Shown here: piece by piece, positions 24,595-33,580 of the stretch
How positions within the stretch are numbered: the first letter of the stretch is position 1
Layout of the letters: every line of letters begins with the position of its first letter
Assembly (NCBI GenBank): GCA_030463445.1
Contig: JAQGFW010017340.1
Coordinates: 1 to 50,930 of the forward strand
Reading direction: 5' to 3'
Length of the DNA stretch: 50,930 bases
Source of the DNA: Euplotes aediculatus
Lineage: Eukaryota > Ciliophora > Spirotrichea > Euplotida > Euplotidae
Made by a program: the position numbers and the translations under genes
The notes under the pieces: model-generated
Database searches by the model: none
Told to the model about the DNA's origin: nothing
Seen by the model: only the letters and a program-made list of their open reading frames with translations

Positions 24595-27236
24595 TTCCCG
24601 ATGATCTTAATTGTTTTTGCAATTTGAATGATGAGTGTTCCCACCGCAGCCGCTCCAATGGAAATTAGCAAATCGTAAAGCGACATCGGTAAGATGGATA
24701 GTACATTTCGCAGCGGTGCGATGAGATAGGCACCCAGAAGAATGAGGAGACAACATGCGATGGCAGCCCATACATATTTGTTCCTAAACACCTCTGACTT
24801 GAAGAAATTTGTGCCAGACTGCCCCATGTTAAAAACATGAAACAATTGGGAAAAGATGAGGGTGAAGAAAAGGATATTGTTACAGAGTTCTGGGTTCCAG
24901 GTCTCTGTATTGTGAAGCAAAATATGACTCAGGAAGACGGCACCAATGCTCGTGGCAGAAATGATTAATGCATAAAAACCAATGGAGAGCCAACGCTGGG
25001 AATTGATGATTGGTTCCTCGGCACGAATCGGATCCCTTTTCATGATGTCGGGATTCCCCATTGTCACGCCAAGCGCAAGGGCGGGTAACACATCTGTGAT
25101 GAGGTTGATGAACAGAATCTGAATGGGAAACAGCTGGAAATGGAGGTTGAAGACAGCCGTTGCCGAAACGACGATCAACTCGCTGAGATTGCAGGAAAGC
25201 AGGTAGATGATGAACTTTCGAATGTTTTCGGCAATGATCCTCCCCTGTCGTATGGCTTTGACGATGGATGTGAAGGAATCGTCCTTGAGCACCATGTCTG
25301 CAACATCTTGCGCGACTTGCGTACCAGATTTACCCATGGCGATTCCAATGTCTGCCTTTTTCAGGGCAGGTGCATCGTTTACCCCATCACCCGTCATTCC
25401 GACGACGTTTCCTTGGGCTTGCAGCAAGGTAACAAGGTCGAGTTTTTGCTTCGGACTGACGCGGGCAAATATCCGTGTATTTGCCCATCGGGTCTTCTCC
25501 TTTTTGGTAAGACCTTCCTGATCATGCATCTCTTTTCCAGTGATTACCTCAGCGGAATCGGCATCTGCGATTTCCATTTGCAGCGCAATATTTTTTGCGG
25601 CAGCGGGGTGGTCTCCCGTGATCATGATGACGGTGATGCCTGCAAGGTGGCATTCGCGTATCGCGGCATTTACTTCAGGCCTTGGCGGATCGTTTAGGCC
25701 CACTAAACCTATAAATACCAAATCAGAAGTAAGCTTGGTTTCCGATGAAGTGGCATCCTTGTAGGCTACAGCAATCACGCGCAAACCAGAGGCAGAAAGC
25801 ATCTCCGATTGTTGCAGCCATTGATTGCGGGTGCTTTCGTCCATTGGTTTTTCACCTATCGGTTCCAGGTTGCGGTCACATAACTTTAGGATTTCTTCGG
25901 TTGCCCCTTTTGCAAATACGACGAATTGCCTCCCTGATGGATGCAAGGTAGCCATGACCTTTGTTTCCGAGGAAAAGGGCTCCTCTTTTATTTTGGGGTG
26001 GTCTTTTCGCAGTTGCCCAATGTCTGCCCCTTCTTTCACTGCAAAATTTAGCAATCCAGTCTCCAATGGATCGCCGATTTCAGTGGTTTTTCCCTTTCTC
26101 AATACAAGGTCGGCTGTGCTGCAATGGACCGCAGCCATTTGGATCAATTCAGCAATCTTCTTGGCATCGACATCAGCACCATCCATTGAAGTATAGATGC
26201 CTGCGACCTCGATTTTGTTTTGCGTGAGTGTGCCGGTTTTGTCTGTACAAATCACGTTGGTTCCACCGAGGGTTTCCACAGCGGAGAGTTTTTTCACGAT
26301 CACCTTTTGTTTCGCCATTTTTATCATTCCCTGTGCCAGTGCCATAGTCGCAACAATGGGTAGGCCCTCAGGAATCGCTGCGACTGCCAATGCAATCGCG
26401 GTTTGTAGCATTTCCAATGGATTCTTGCCATTGATTAAGCCAGCCACGAATATCAATACCAGCAAACCAACGGTGACAAGAATGAGAATCTTGCTGAAAC
26501 TTTGGAGTTTTTTTTCCAAGGGTGTCACTGCTTGGTCTGCTGAATGCACCATGCTTGCGATCCTTCCCAATTCAGTGCGCATCGCTGTGGCTGTTATGAC
26601 GATCCAAGCATTTCCCTTTACAATAAATGTCCCTTTGAAGATCATGTTTTTGCGGTCGGCAAGCGCCGCATCTGCTGGTGCAATCCTTTCATCCTTGTCG
26701 CTAGGAATTGATTCCCCAGTCAGGGCGGATTCATTCACAAGCAGTTGGTTGCTCTTGAAAATGCGGCCATCAGCCGGTACCATGTCGCCTGCATCCAGAA
26801 ATACAATATCGCCTGGCACGATTCCCGTAGCGTCGATTTCCCCAAGTTTCCCGTCGCGCATCACTTTTGCAAGCAATACCGTCAGCTTTTTGAGCGCATT
26901 CATCGAGCGGCCCGCTTGGTACTCCATGTAAAAACCAATTGCGGAATTGATGAGTATGACGACCAAGATTGCACCACCATCCAACCATTCCTTAAAATAA
27001 AATGACAATCCCGCTGCGACCACGAGCAAGTACACAATAGGGCTTTTGAACTGGGCAATGAAAATCAGAAAAGCGCTACGTTGTTTTGAGTTGTCGATAT
27101 TGTTCAAGCCAAATTGTGCAACCCTTGCTTCTGCTTCCTTTGAAGTGAGTCCTTTCTCCAAATCCGATTTCAGCATCACAGCCACTGCTGCTGCTTCCAT
27201 CTCATGATAAGCGGCGTTTTTCTTAGTGTTTTCCAT
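24591..27236 (-). CDS. P2-type (Ca2+-ATPase-like) cation-transporting ATPase
   Basis: Full-length P-type ATPase with a cation N-terminal domain, TGES actuator loop (ALTGESIPSDK), phosphorylation motif CTDKTGTLTQ and hinge MTGDGVNDAPALK. The M4 motif is PEGLP, not the CPC of P1B copper pumps. M5 has SCNLSEL and M6 has INLITDVLPALALG, so the Asn, Glu, Asn, Thr and Asp residues that bind Ca2+ in SERCA are all present. It is therefore a Ca2+- or Mn2+-type transporter by family, although it sits inside a Cus-type efflux operon. It overlaps the nuclease gene by 14 bp and the SRPBCC gene by 4 bp. Confidence 0.9.
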   Translation of the reverse strand: MENTKKNAAYHEMEAAAVAVMLKSDLEKGLTSKEAEARVAQFGLNNIDNSKQRSAFLIFIAQFKSPIVYLLVVAAGLSFYFKEWLDGGAILVVILINSAIGFYMEYQAGRSMNALKKLTVLLAKVMRDGKLGEIDATGIVPGDIVFLDAGDMVPADGRIFKSNQLLVNESALTGESIPSDKDERIAPADAALADRKNMIFKGTFIVKGNAWIVITATAMRTELGRIASMVHSADQAVTPLEKKLQSFSKILILVTVGLLVLIFVAGLINGKNPLEMLQTAIALAVAAIPEGLPIVATMALAQGMIKMAKQKVIVKKLSAVETLGGTNVICTDKTGTLTQNKIEVAGIYTSMDGADVDAKKIAELIQMAAVHCSTADLVLRKGKTTEIGDPLETGLLNFAVKEGADIGQLRKDHPKIKEEPFSSETKVMATLHPSGRQFVVFAKGATEEILKLCDRNLEPIGEKPMDESTRNQWLQQSEMLSASGLRVIAVAYKDATSSETKLTSDLVFIGLVGLNDPPRPEVNAAIRECHLAGITVIMITGDHPAAAKNIALQMEIADADSAEVITGKEMHDQEGLTKKEKTRWANTRIFARVSPKQKLDLVTLLQAQGNVVGMTGDGVNDAPALKKADIGIAMGKSGTQVAQDVADMVLKDDSFTSIVKAIRQGRIIAENIRKFIIYLLSCNLSELIVVSATAVFNLHFQLFPIQILFINLITDVLPALALGVTMGNPDIMKRDPIRAEEPIINSQRWLSIGFYALIISATSIGAVFLSHILLHNTETWNPELCNNILFFTLIFSQLFHVFNMGQSGTNFFKSEVFRNKYVWAAIACCLLILLGAYLIAPLRNVLSILPMSLYDLLISIGAAAVGTLIIQIAKTIKIIGK

Positions 27237-28131
27237 CGTGAATTAGCTTTTGGCACAAAACATGAGCCTCATCTAGGATCACTTTTTTTCTTTCAGTAGC
27301 GATTCCAAGATGGTCCAAATGATATTCATTCTGGCAAATTTCTCTGCAAAGCACAACATTGTGATCCAATAGCTTTCTTTTTTCCTCTGCGGTCAGCGAG
27401 GTAAGACTTGTCACGGGGTGGAGCCCAAATTCATCGATCAGATCCTTCAAGCTGCCTTCTGAAGGATAATTCCAACCTAGCAAGTTCAATCCCACACATG
27501 TCCCGTACTGAATCGCATCCACTGTGAATTTAGTATTGGTCACCACCCATCCCTGGTGAAATTTGCCAGCATGGCCATCTAATTTCACCCATTGCGATTC
27601 AACATCCTTGAACCGCGATTGAATATAGAGCGGAATTTTCACATCGCAAACCACGCCTTGTCGGTTGTGATATTTGCACTCCACCATGAAATGTTGGTCG
27701 TTTTTCAATGCGACGACGTCGATCTCATGTTTTACGCAGCCACCTTGCACCATTACACCTACCTTCACATCAAATCCCTGGCAACGCAGGATCTCCGCGA
27801 CGAAACGCTCAAACGGATAACCCGATGGTCCAAGTTCCATGATGGCGCGTTTCAATTGGTACCTTGCTGCTAGGTGCGGGGAGGTATCTTTCAGCAGGGC
27901 AAATCCCATCTTGTAGATTTTTTTGGTGGTAATGCCAGAGTACACTTTGCTGTAGAGTTCATCTACAATGGCATCCACTCGCTCGACAGATGCACCTGAT
28001 CGGCGCAAAGATGCACGTAGTTTTTGATCAGAAAAATTAGCTTTTTCTCCAGATGCTTTCGTGATCCATAGATCTCCTATATTTTTCTTCATCGCCATCT
28101 TTTGAGTGAAAATTGGGTGATTTTGCAGCAT
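27223..28131 (-). CDS. ATP-cone plus restriction-endonuclease-like (Mrr-type) protein
   Basis: Residues about 20-105 form an ATP-cone, the nucleotide-sensing domain of NrdR and ribonucleotide reductases (ITKASGEKANFSDQKLRASL ... GITTKKIYKMGFALLKD). Residues about 110-220 form a PD-(D/E)XK nuclease domain with the core HEIDVVA and FMVECKYH, matching the Mrr-like D...ExK signature. It should bind ATP or dATP and possibly cut DNA. It is the first gene of the efflux operon and overlaps the P-type ATPase by 14 bp. Its presence with metal transporters is not explained by family knowledge. The start may also be an internal ATG at 28098 or 28092. Confidence 0.8.
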   Translation of the reverse strand: MLQNHPIFTQKMAMKKNIGDLWITKASGEKANFSDQKLRASLRRSGASVERVDAIVDELYSKVYSGITTKKIYKMGFALLKDTSPHLAARYQLKRAIMELGPSGYPFERFVAEILRCQGFDVKVGVMVQGGCVKHEIDVVALKNDQHFMVECKYHNRQGVVCDVKIPLYIQSRFKDVESQWVKLDGHAGKFHQGWVVTNTKFTVDAIQYGTCVGLNLLGWNYPSEGSLKDLIDEFGLHPVTSLTSLTAEEKRKLLDHNVVLCREICQNEYHLDHLGIATERKKVILDEAHVLCQKLIHDGKH

Positions 28132-28156
28132 GCTTACATTTTCGCCCTTACCTGTT

Positions 28157-28244
28157 CCAATCTATTCGTCCTCCAACCGATAAGATTGGAAGGTTGGACA
28201 AATTTCGAGTTCTTGCCGACCAAAAGATTGATCAAGTTTGTCGG
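28157..28244. promoter_or_regulatory. Nested inverted repeats upstream of the efflux operon
   Basis: CCAATCT (28157) pairs with AGATTGG (28183-28189), and the interleaved TCCAACC (28172-28178) pairs with GGTTGGA (28192-28198). CCGAC (28216-28220) pairs with GTCGG (28240-28244). They lie 25-110 bp before the first gene of the efflux operon, where operators or leader structures would be expected. The rest of 28132-28424 shows no gene. Confidence 0.35.
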
Positions 28245-28424
28245 AAGACATGACATTAGTCATTTTCTTAGAGCTAGATTCCAACACTGCGGCTTCCAAA
28301 CTGCTTAAGCGATCAAAATTGTATTTTCAAATGTTCTAAATTGCTTTGCATTCTCGCAGATTGCGTTGATCATATCGTGCACCATAAACGGAGCACCTGC
28401 TTTTTTCTTCGACAATCAACGTTC

Positions 28425-29111
28425 TCATTTGCAAGATACCGATTTGGCCTTCACGTTTTCCAAACTTCCAAAAAGATAAGCTATCTGCAATCCGGACAAA
28501 TAGTTTTGGCCACTCATTCCATTGGCAGCCAGATTTCCTGAAAAAAGTTGCTGCGCTCCAATTGTTGCAAACAATTGAAATTGGAGCAGGCTACGTTGTA
28601 AATGAACGTTGTCGCCAACACCCAAAAACATTCCGAAATCTACTTTCTTGATGTCACTCGCGATACTTTCATTCCCTGTGTCAAATACTCTATTTGCGGA
28701 AAGTAGAGTCTGCTGCGTTAGTCCCAAATTGAGGAAGAACTGCTGATCACTGAACATTTTTTTTGTACGTAATGCAGCCCCTCCAATCACGCCCAAATAG
28801 TTGAGACGGTATCGAGGCTTGAAGTCGTCAATGTATTCTTTGAATAGAGCTCCATGCTCCTGAAATCCCATTTGGAGAAATAGAGCCCACTTATCTGAAA
28901 AGGAATATTCGGCACGTAGGCCTGCCCCCATGCTCATTTTCAAGCTCATTTTGCCTACAATTGGAGTCCCATCATTGATTTCCGACATTGGTCGATTGCT
29001 CAAAATTGTAGAAGCTCCAATTGAATAGATGGGACCCAAACTAAACTTTGATTGCGCCCCGAGGTTCAAAATAAGAAATAGGAAGACGAGGATGATGAGT
29101 ATATGCTTCAT
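28425..29111 (-). CDS. Outer-membrane beta-barrel protein
   Basis: From the ATG at 29111 there is a signal peptide (MKHILIILVFLFLILNLGAQ), then about 205 residues of alternating beta strands with aromatic ends (LGPIYSIGAS, GAGLRAEYSFSDKWALFLQMGFQEHG, YLGVIGGAALR, LQFQLFATIGAQQLF). This matches the PorT/OMP_b-brl type of small barrel found in Bacteroidota. The frame extends five codons to a TTG that overlaps the oxidase stop, but the ATG fits the signal peptide better. It follows the third multicopper oxidase, so it may be a barrel specific to this copper cluster. Substrate or partner is unknown. Confidence 0.75.
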   Translation of the reverse strand: MKHILIILVFLFLILNLGAQSKFSLGPIYSIGASTILSNRPMSEINDGTPIVGKMSLKMSMGAGLRAEYSFSDKWALFLQMGFQEHGALFKEYIDDFKPRYRLNYLGVIGGAALRTKKMFSDQQFFLNLGLTQQTLLSANRVFDTGNESIASDIKKVDFGMFLGVGDNVHLQRSLLQFQLFATIGAQQLFSGNLAANGMSGQNYLSGLQIAYLFGSLENVKAKSVSCK

Positions 29112-29122
29112 AAGGTCAAGGG

Positions 29123-30619
29123 TCAAACGACTTCCACCTGCAACATCATGCCATCGTCTTCGTGTTCCAAATTATGGCAGTGGAGCATGAATTTTCCTTT
29201 GTGCATGCCAAAAGTCACAATCACACGTACTTTTTCAAGAGGTAATACCAATATCGTATCTTTCCAACCATTTTCGGTGGCTATTTTCACATTCCTCCCC
29301 CCGGTACGATCCAACACCTGAAACTGCACGGCATGCATGTGCATAGGATGTGGCTCATCACCAGTGGAATTGTCAAATACCCAAATTTCGGTCGTTCCTG
29401 CCTGGATGGTTTCATCTACACGGCTTTCATCATAAACTTTATTGTTGATGCGGTGCATTCCTTTCATGGACATGCCTGAATGTCCTCCTCCCCCCATTCC
29501 GGGATTTGAAATATTGAAAGTTCGGGTTTTTATGGCACTACTTTCCGGGATTGGATCAATTACCGATAAAGATGCAGGCAAGGAAAATGTATCGGTATCA
29601 ATAGCGTCCACGATGAATTTGAGGATTTTGAACTCCTCCAATCCTTGCGATGTGCCAGCACTAAACGCATTGCTGATTAGGAATAATTCCGTACCAATCG
29701 GATAGCTGGAAAAGTCAACGATAAGATCGACCCGTTCGCCTGGACCAAGCAAAAGTGCTTCAACCGAAGATGGCGACGCAAGCAACCCTCCATCGGAACC
29801 AATTACAGCAAAGGCGGCACCGTTACTCAACGCCAAATTATAAATGCGGGCATTGGAACCGTTGAGAACCCGTAGGCGATAATTTCTCGTTTTTACTTTT
29901 TTAAATGGGGCATAGACGCCATTCACAGTCACGTAAGGCCCCAAATAACCTGTCATTACATCCCCCATCTGTGGCGAATAGTCCAAGGAATAATCAGGAA
30001 ATACACGCTTATCCTGAATGATGAGTGGAACCTCAAATTCTCCGGAGGGGAGATTGAGCGAAGATTCTTCGAGGTCCCGTACGATGACCGCACCTGCAAG
30101 TCCAAGATAGGCCTGCTTGGCTGTAAGTTCATGTGGGTGTGGATGGTACCAGTACATTGCTGCCCGTTGCGATACCACAAACTGATAGTTGAAAGTACCT
30201 CCAGCGTCAATCGTATCCTTTGGATGCCCATCCATGTTGGCCGGAATATCGAGTCCATGCCAATGAATATTGGAAGGTTCGGTCAAATTGTTTTGAAAAA
30301 GGATATTGACGCTGTCCCCTGAATTGACGACGATGGAAGGCCCCAAAATAGAATTGGGTTGATACCCCAAGACTTTGGACACTTTACCTTTGAAAATTTG
30401 ATGCACCGTGGATTGGGCAGCCAATGTCGCTTGCCCAGTTTCAGCGGGGGGTACAGGAAGCAAGGTGGTAAAATCGCCTTCGATTACAGATACTGCACCA
30501 CCCCCCATATTCATCATGCCTTCTTTTTTACAAGAAGTCAAAAACGTCGATAGTCCTCCTCCCAGAAAGATCGCAGTTGTTCCCATGCCCGTCAACCTTA
30601 TGAAATCACTTCTTTTCAT
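29123..30619 (-). CDS. Periplasmic multicopper oxidase (CueO-like, third copy)
   Basis: All copper motifs are present: HWHGLD, WYHPHPHE, HPMHMHAVQFQV and LHCHNLEHEDDGMM. Unlike the two others it has no T9SS domain. The N-terminus is MKRSDFIRLTGMGTTAIFLGG...LTSCKKEG, which looks like a lipoprotein signal (Cys at about residue 30) with a Tat-like KR pair, so it is probably anchored in the periplasm. A Met/His/Gly-rich insert (NPGMGGGGHSGMSMKGMHRI) before the last domain recalls the Cu(I)-binding segment of CueO. Cuprous oxidase is the best call. It begins 1 bp after the stop of the T9SS gene at 30621. Confidence 0.9.
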   Translation of the reverse strand: MKRSDFIRLTGMGTTAIFLGGGLSTFLTSCKKEGMMNMGGGAVSVIEGDFTTLLPVPPAETGQATLAAQSTVHQIFKGKVSKVLGYQPNSILGPSIVVNSGDSVNILFQNNLTEPSNIHWHGLDIPANMDGHPKDTIDAGGTFNYQFVVSQRAAMYWYHPHPHELTAKQAYLGLAGAVIVRDLEESSLNLPSGEFEVPLIIQDKRVFPDYSLDYSPQMGDVMTGYLGPYVTVNGVYAPFKKVKTRNYRLRVLNGSNARIYNLALSNGAAFAVIGSDGGLLASPSSVEALLLGPGERVDLIVDFSSYPIGTELFLISNAFSAGTSQGLEEFKILKFIVDAIDTDTFSLPASLSVIDPIPESSAIKTRTFNISNPGMGGGGHSGMSMKGMHRINNKVYDESRVDETIQAGTTEIWVFDNSTGDEPHPMHMHAVQFQVLDRTGGRNVKIATENGWKDTILVLPLEKVRVIVTFGMHKGKFMLHCHNLEHEDDGMMLQVEVV

Positions 30620-30620
30620 G

Positions 30621-31541
30621 TTAGTTCCTGAAAATTCGTCTTGTGATTGCCTTGCTGTTGCCTTTCAATTGTAGAAAATACAAACCTTTGCCCCAATTTG
30701 ATGCATCTAGGATGTAATTGTCAGCGACCGCCGCTTCATGCACGATTAACTTTCCACTCAGGTCGTAAACAAGAATCTCATCAGGAAGCTTTTCATTGTC
30801 GGCAAAACGAATATTTACGATGCCTGATGAAGGGTTGGGAAAGACTAAAAGGTCGCTACCACCCATTTGTCCATTGTCTGATGGGATTACAAACCCATCA
30901 AATTGCATATCATCTATCATGATGTAGCTTCCATTTTGTCGAGCTGATGCACTCGCTGAAATGACTATTATTGCGCTATCTGGATTTGCGCTACTATAAT
31001 AGTACAAGGTGGTCAAATTGCTGAACCATTCGTGTGCCATGGAATTGAAGTAGCTCGCACCATAAGCAACCGTATCCCTGCGTGATTGAAGGGGATTCCA
31101 TTTGGTTAGAAGTACAGATACACTACATGAATCACTTCCATCATAAGGCATATATTGAAGATAATAGCCTAAGTACTGCGGTCTGCCAGAGAAGGGGAAA
31201 CCAGACTTTGGCAAATACGTAAGGGTATCGATTTCTCCACATACGACAACCCCAGGAACTACCCCTATACCTGCTATGGCCTTTGTTGTCAACCGTAAAT
31301 AAGATATGCCATCAAATCCCGGAACTCCTTCTTCACATGAATAGAACCCGGAGCTCGAAGTTAACGCATTCAAATTTCCCCAGTTAGTAGGAGTCGTGTA
31401 ACCATTCGCATTTGACCATTCATCAAAACTACCATTGGGAATTTGACCATAGACAAATGTCATGAATAGCATCATGAATAAGAATATGCAGAGCATCCCT
31501 TTCATTGCAATTCTAGATTTATTTTTTCGCAATTGTTTCAT
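30621..31541 (-). CDS. T9SS-sorted protein with a jelly-roll-like domain
   Basis: A long basic n-region and hydrophobic core (MKGMLCIFLFMMLFMTFVYGQ) form the signal peptide. The mature part opens with IPNGSFDEWSN..YTTPTNWG, typical of Bacteroidota surface carbohydrate-binding-like domains, and runs to about residue 215. A type A T9SS domain follows (VFPNPSSGIVNIRF, LSGKLIVHE, GLYFLQLKG). It is the first gene of a three-gene operon with a multicopper oxidase and a beta-barrel. Starts at residue 13 or 16 are also possible. Function unknown. Confidence 0.7.
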   Translation of the reverse strand: MKQLRKNKSRIAMKGMLCIFLFMMLFMTFVYGQIPNGSFDEWSNANGYTTPTNWGNLNALTSSSGFYSCEEGVPGFDGISYLRLTTKAIAGIGVVPGVVVCGEIDTLTYLPKSGFPFSGRPQYLGYYLQYMPYDGSDSCSVSVLLTKWNPLQSRRDTVAYGASYFNSMAHEWFSNLTTLYYYSSANPDSAIIVISASASARQNGSYIMIDDMQFDGFVIPSDNGQMGGSDLLVFPNPSSGIVNIRFADNEKLPDEILVYDLSGKLIVHEAAVADNYILDASNWGKGLYFLQLKGNSKAITRRIFRN

Positions 31542-31904
31542 AGGATACTTTTATCAACTTCCCAGCATTGCATTTATTATTTTCCACTTTGAACCGATTC
31601 TTGCGGTTAAAGATTAACCTTCCCTTTTCCAAATGGCAATTCGTCACTAAGGAATGATTTTCCTATAAGTTCCAAGATTATGCACGGGATTCTTGGTTAA
31701 GAGCAAGGCGCTTTGTAGGTGCGTAGCAACGTTACGGATCCAAAAGGCAACGCAGCTATGGGCCAAGAAGACAAGCACAATGCGGGAACTTATAGAAATT
31801 TAATTCCTAAGCCAACGGCATTGCAGCTCCGATCCTACACTACCAAAGCGTCGATGACCAAAAGGACATTTTTTTTGGTGAATATTTTAGTCTGTACCAC
31901 GGAT
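31542..31904. other. Intergenic region holding a MITE-like element
   Basis: This 363-bp stretch has no convincing gene. It carries the inverted-repeat element described at 31662-31796. The first 100 bp must hold the promoter of the T9SS operon on the minus strand, but I see no clear TAnnTTTG element. Confidence 0.4.
31662..31796. repeat. Possible MITE-like element with terminal inverted repeats
   Basis: CTATAAGTTCC at 31663-31673 is repeated inverted as GGAACTTATAG at 31785-31795. Inside these, both ends continue with partial similarity for about 20 more bases, sharing TTCTTGG. The 135-bp unit has no coding capacity. It could be a small non-autonomous element or a structured intergenic repeat. 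No clear target duplication is visible. Confidence 0.35.
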
Positions 31905-32219
31905 TTAGTTGATGGTGACCGTTTTAGAGGTTTCATCCATATTTTTCTCTTTCATGTCCATCACCATCAAAGTCACGGTGTAGGTGCCGGCCGCTGTGTA
32001 GGCATGTGTAGCTGATGCTGAAGTGCTGACAGCACTGCCATCACCAAAATTCCACTCATACATTTCCGCGTTCATGCTGCAGGCAGCACTGAAGCTCAAA
32101 GACTGTCCAACTATACCAGATGTAGGCGCTTCAGCACAAGCCATTGGGGCTTTCATACATCCAGAAAAGGATAACCCAACTACCATTGCAAAGGCAAGAA
32201 GTTTTAACATATTTTTCAT
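31905..32219 (-). CDS. PKD-domain lipoprotein
   Basis: Starting at the ATG at 32219, a lipoprotein signal (MLKLLAFAMVVGLSFSGC) leads to one PKD domain (YEWNFGDGSAVSTSASATHAYTAAGTYTVTLMV, split by no gap) and ends in TSKTVTIN. The first mature residues, CMKAPMACAEAP, and a later MNAEM contain Met and Cys that could bind copper. It is a small monocistronic gene. The frame is open to 32258 but those residues add no signal. The role is unknown; a second PKD protein at 16302 is His-rich instead. Confidence 0.7.
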   Translation of the reverse strand: MKNMLKLLAFAMVVGLSFSGCMKAPMACAEAPTSGIVGQSLSFSAACSMNAEMYEWNFGDGSAVSTSASATHAYTAAGTYTVTLMVMDMKEKNMDETSKTVTIN

Positions 32220-32302
32220 TGTACACATCAGTATTAAGTGTTTAAGTAAATGTAACAATAATTTAGAAACTGTGGTATTACATAATTATGACCTTGCAAA
32301 AA

Positions 32303-33580
32303 TCAAATTCCCATACAATCAGCTGCCGACCGAGCTATCTTTTTCAAAATGTTGTGGCTGTCTCCAAATTTACACAAGGCATCGCAATGCGCCCGTAGCT
32401 CTGAAAAGAGGATGTATTGAACTTTGGTTCGGATGCTTTTGAAGGCTGGGCGTGAAAGTTGGGCCAAAACTTCCTTTTCCCGCTTGTCGGGCAGCACGAT
32501 ATACAGGTGCTGCTCACTGTCTGTAAATGAGAAGGAGAGGTCAGTCAATCGCAAGATTCCAGAGTAGATCGAAGTGCTTTTTTCGACTTCAAAGGCGCAG
32601 ATCGGTCGGTTGGTTCCCTTTTCAAACCATACGATGTCGATAAGGGCGATCGTGCTGAGTGCATCTTTGGAGACAGTTACCTCGGGGAAATTTGCCAGAC
32701 TCAAAAATGAAAAATTGCCTCCCTTATAGGATTTAGAACGGTCATTGGAGGCGCTAATGACATCGTAGCCCAGGCTATGCCCAATTTTCAGGAGGTGGTA
32801 CTGCATTTCCGTATGCAAGTCCTCTTCCAATTGCTCCGTGGCAACTTCCTTGTGGCGTTTTGCAACCTGCGCCTCATACTTAGTTTTGTCGTCTTGCGAG
32901 ATGAACCGCTCGTCGGTCAAGATCATTTTCTTTGCGCCGACCTCAAATAGCAGCCCCGCAATCGCTCCAAGGTCGTTGGAGAGTGTGGACTTGTATTTTT
33001 CATTGGTTTCGATCACGGTTTCACGGAGTTTCAGATACTCGGTCCATGAGCCCAATTTCTTGTTGTCATTGAACAAAGCGTTGAATCCATTGATGATCGC
33101 CGTGTTGAAGGGCGGAATGATGGTGGGATGCAAAAAATATAAAATGCTCGCCACGGCTGGCCCCAAACCCTTGATCTTGAGCTGGTCGAGCTTGCTAATT
33201 TCCTTTAGGATCGTCTCTTTCTTGGCATTGTAGGGCAGGCAATTTTCCAAAAATTGACCAAAATCCTGCTTATTTTTCTCATTTTCATAGATGTCGGGGA
33301 TGCGCAACTTTGGTTTCCAGTAAAATGGATGCGCCACACCTACAAACACCTGCTTTTGCTCTGCAATACACGACAAAACAAACTCCAATGAGCTGCCTTT
33401 GAAATCGTTTGGGAAATTCTTTTCCTTGATGTCAACGATTACCTGTTGCACGCCCCGGCGGATCGAGCGAAACGCCTTCAGTCGGTCTTCATTGTTCACA
33501 AACCAAGTATTGTAAACCGACTCGGCATCCGCTCGGTACCTGCCTATTAGAGCCTGAAACGCATCGCTATGTGAACTCAC
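32303..33580 (-). CDS. HhH plus PD-(D/E)XK-like nuclease
   Basis: Residues about 130-165 contain a helix-hairpin-helix of the DNA-glycosylase type ([19 protein letters not shown]). Residues about 270-370 contain a likely nuclease core ([11 protein letters not shown] followed by [19 protein letters not shown]), where Asp and the ExE/K pair would bind the metal. The layout resembles stand-alone type II restriction-like enzymes, but no methyltransferase is next to it. The start codon overlaps the stop of the CotH-T9SS gene by 4 bp (ATGA), an odd partnership. I infer a DNA-acting enzyme of defence or repair type; the exact family is not certain. Confidence 0.6.
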   Translation of the reverse strand: MSSHSDAFQALIGRYRADAESVYNTWFVNNEDRLKAFRSIRRGVQQVIVDIKEKNFPNDFKGSSLEFVLSCIAEQKQVFVGVAHPFYWKPKLRIPDIYENEKNKQDFGQFLENCLPYNAKKETILKEISKLDQLKIKGLGPAVASILYFLHPTIIPPFNTAIINGFNALFNDNKKLGSWTEYLKLRETVIETNEKYKSTLSNDLGAIAGLLFEVGAKKMILTDERFISQDDKTKYEAQVAKRHKEVATEQLEEDLHTEMQYHLLKIGHSLGYDVISASNDRSKSYKGGNFSFLSLANFPEVTVSKDALSTIALIDIVWFEKGTNRPICAFEVEKSTSIYSGILRLTDLSFSFTDSEQHLYIVLPDKREKEVLAQLSRPAFKSIRTKVQYILFSELRAHCDALCKFGDSHNILKKIARSAADCMGI

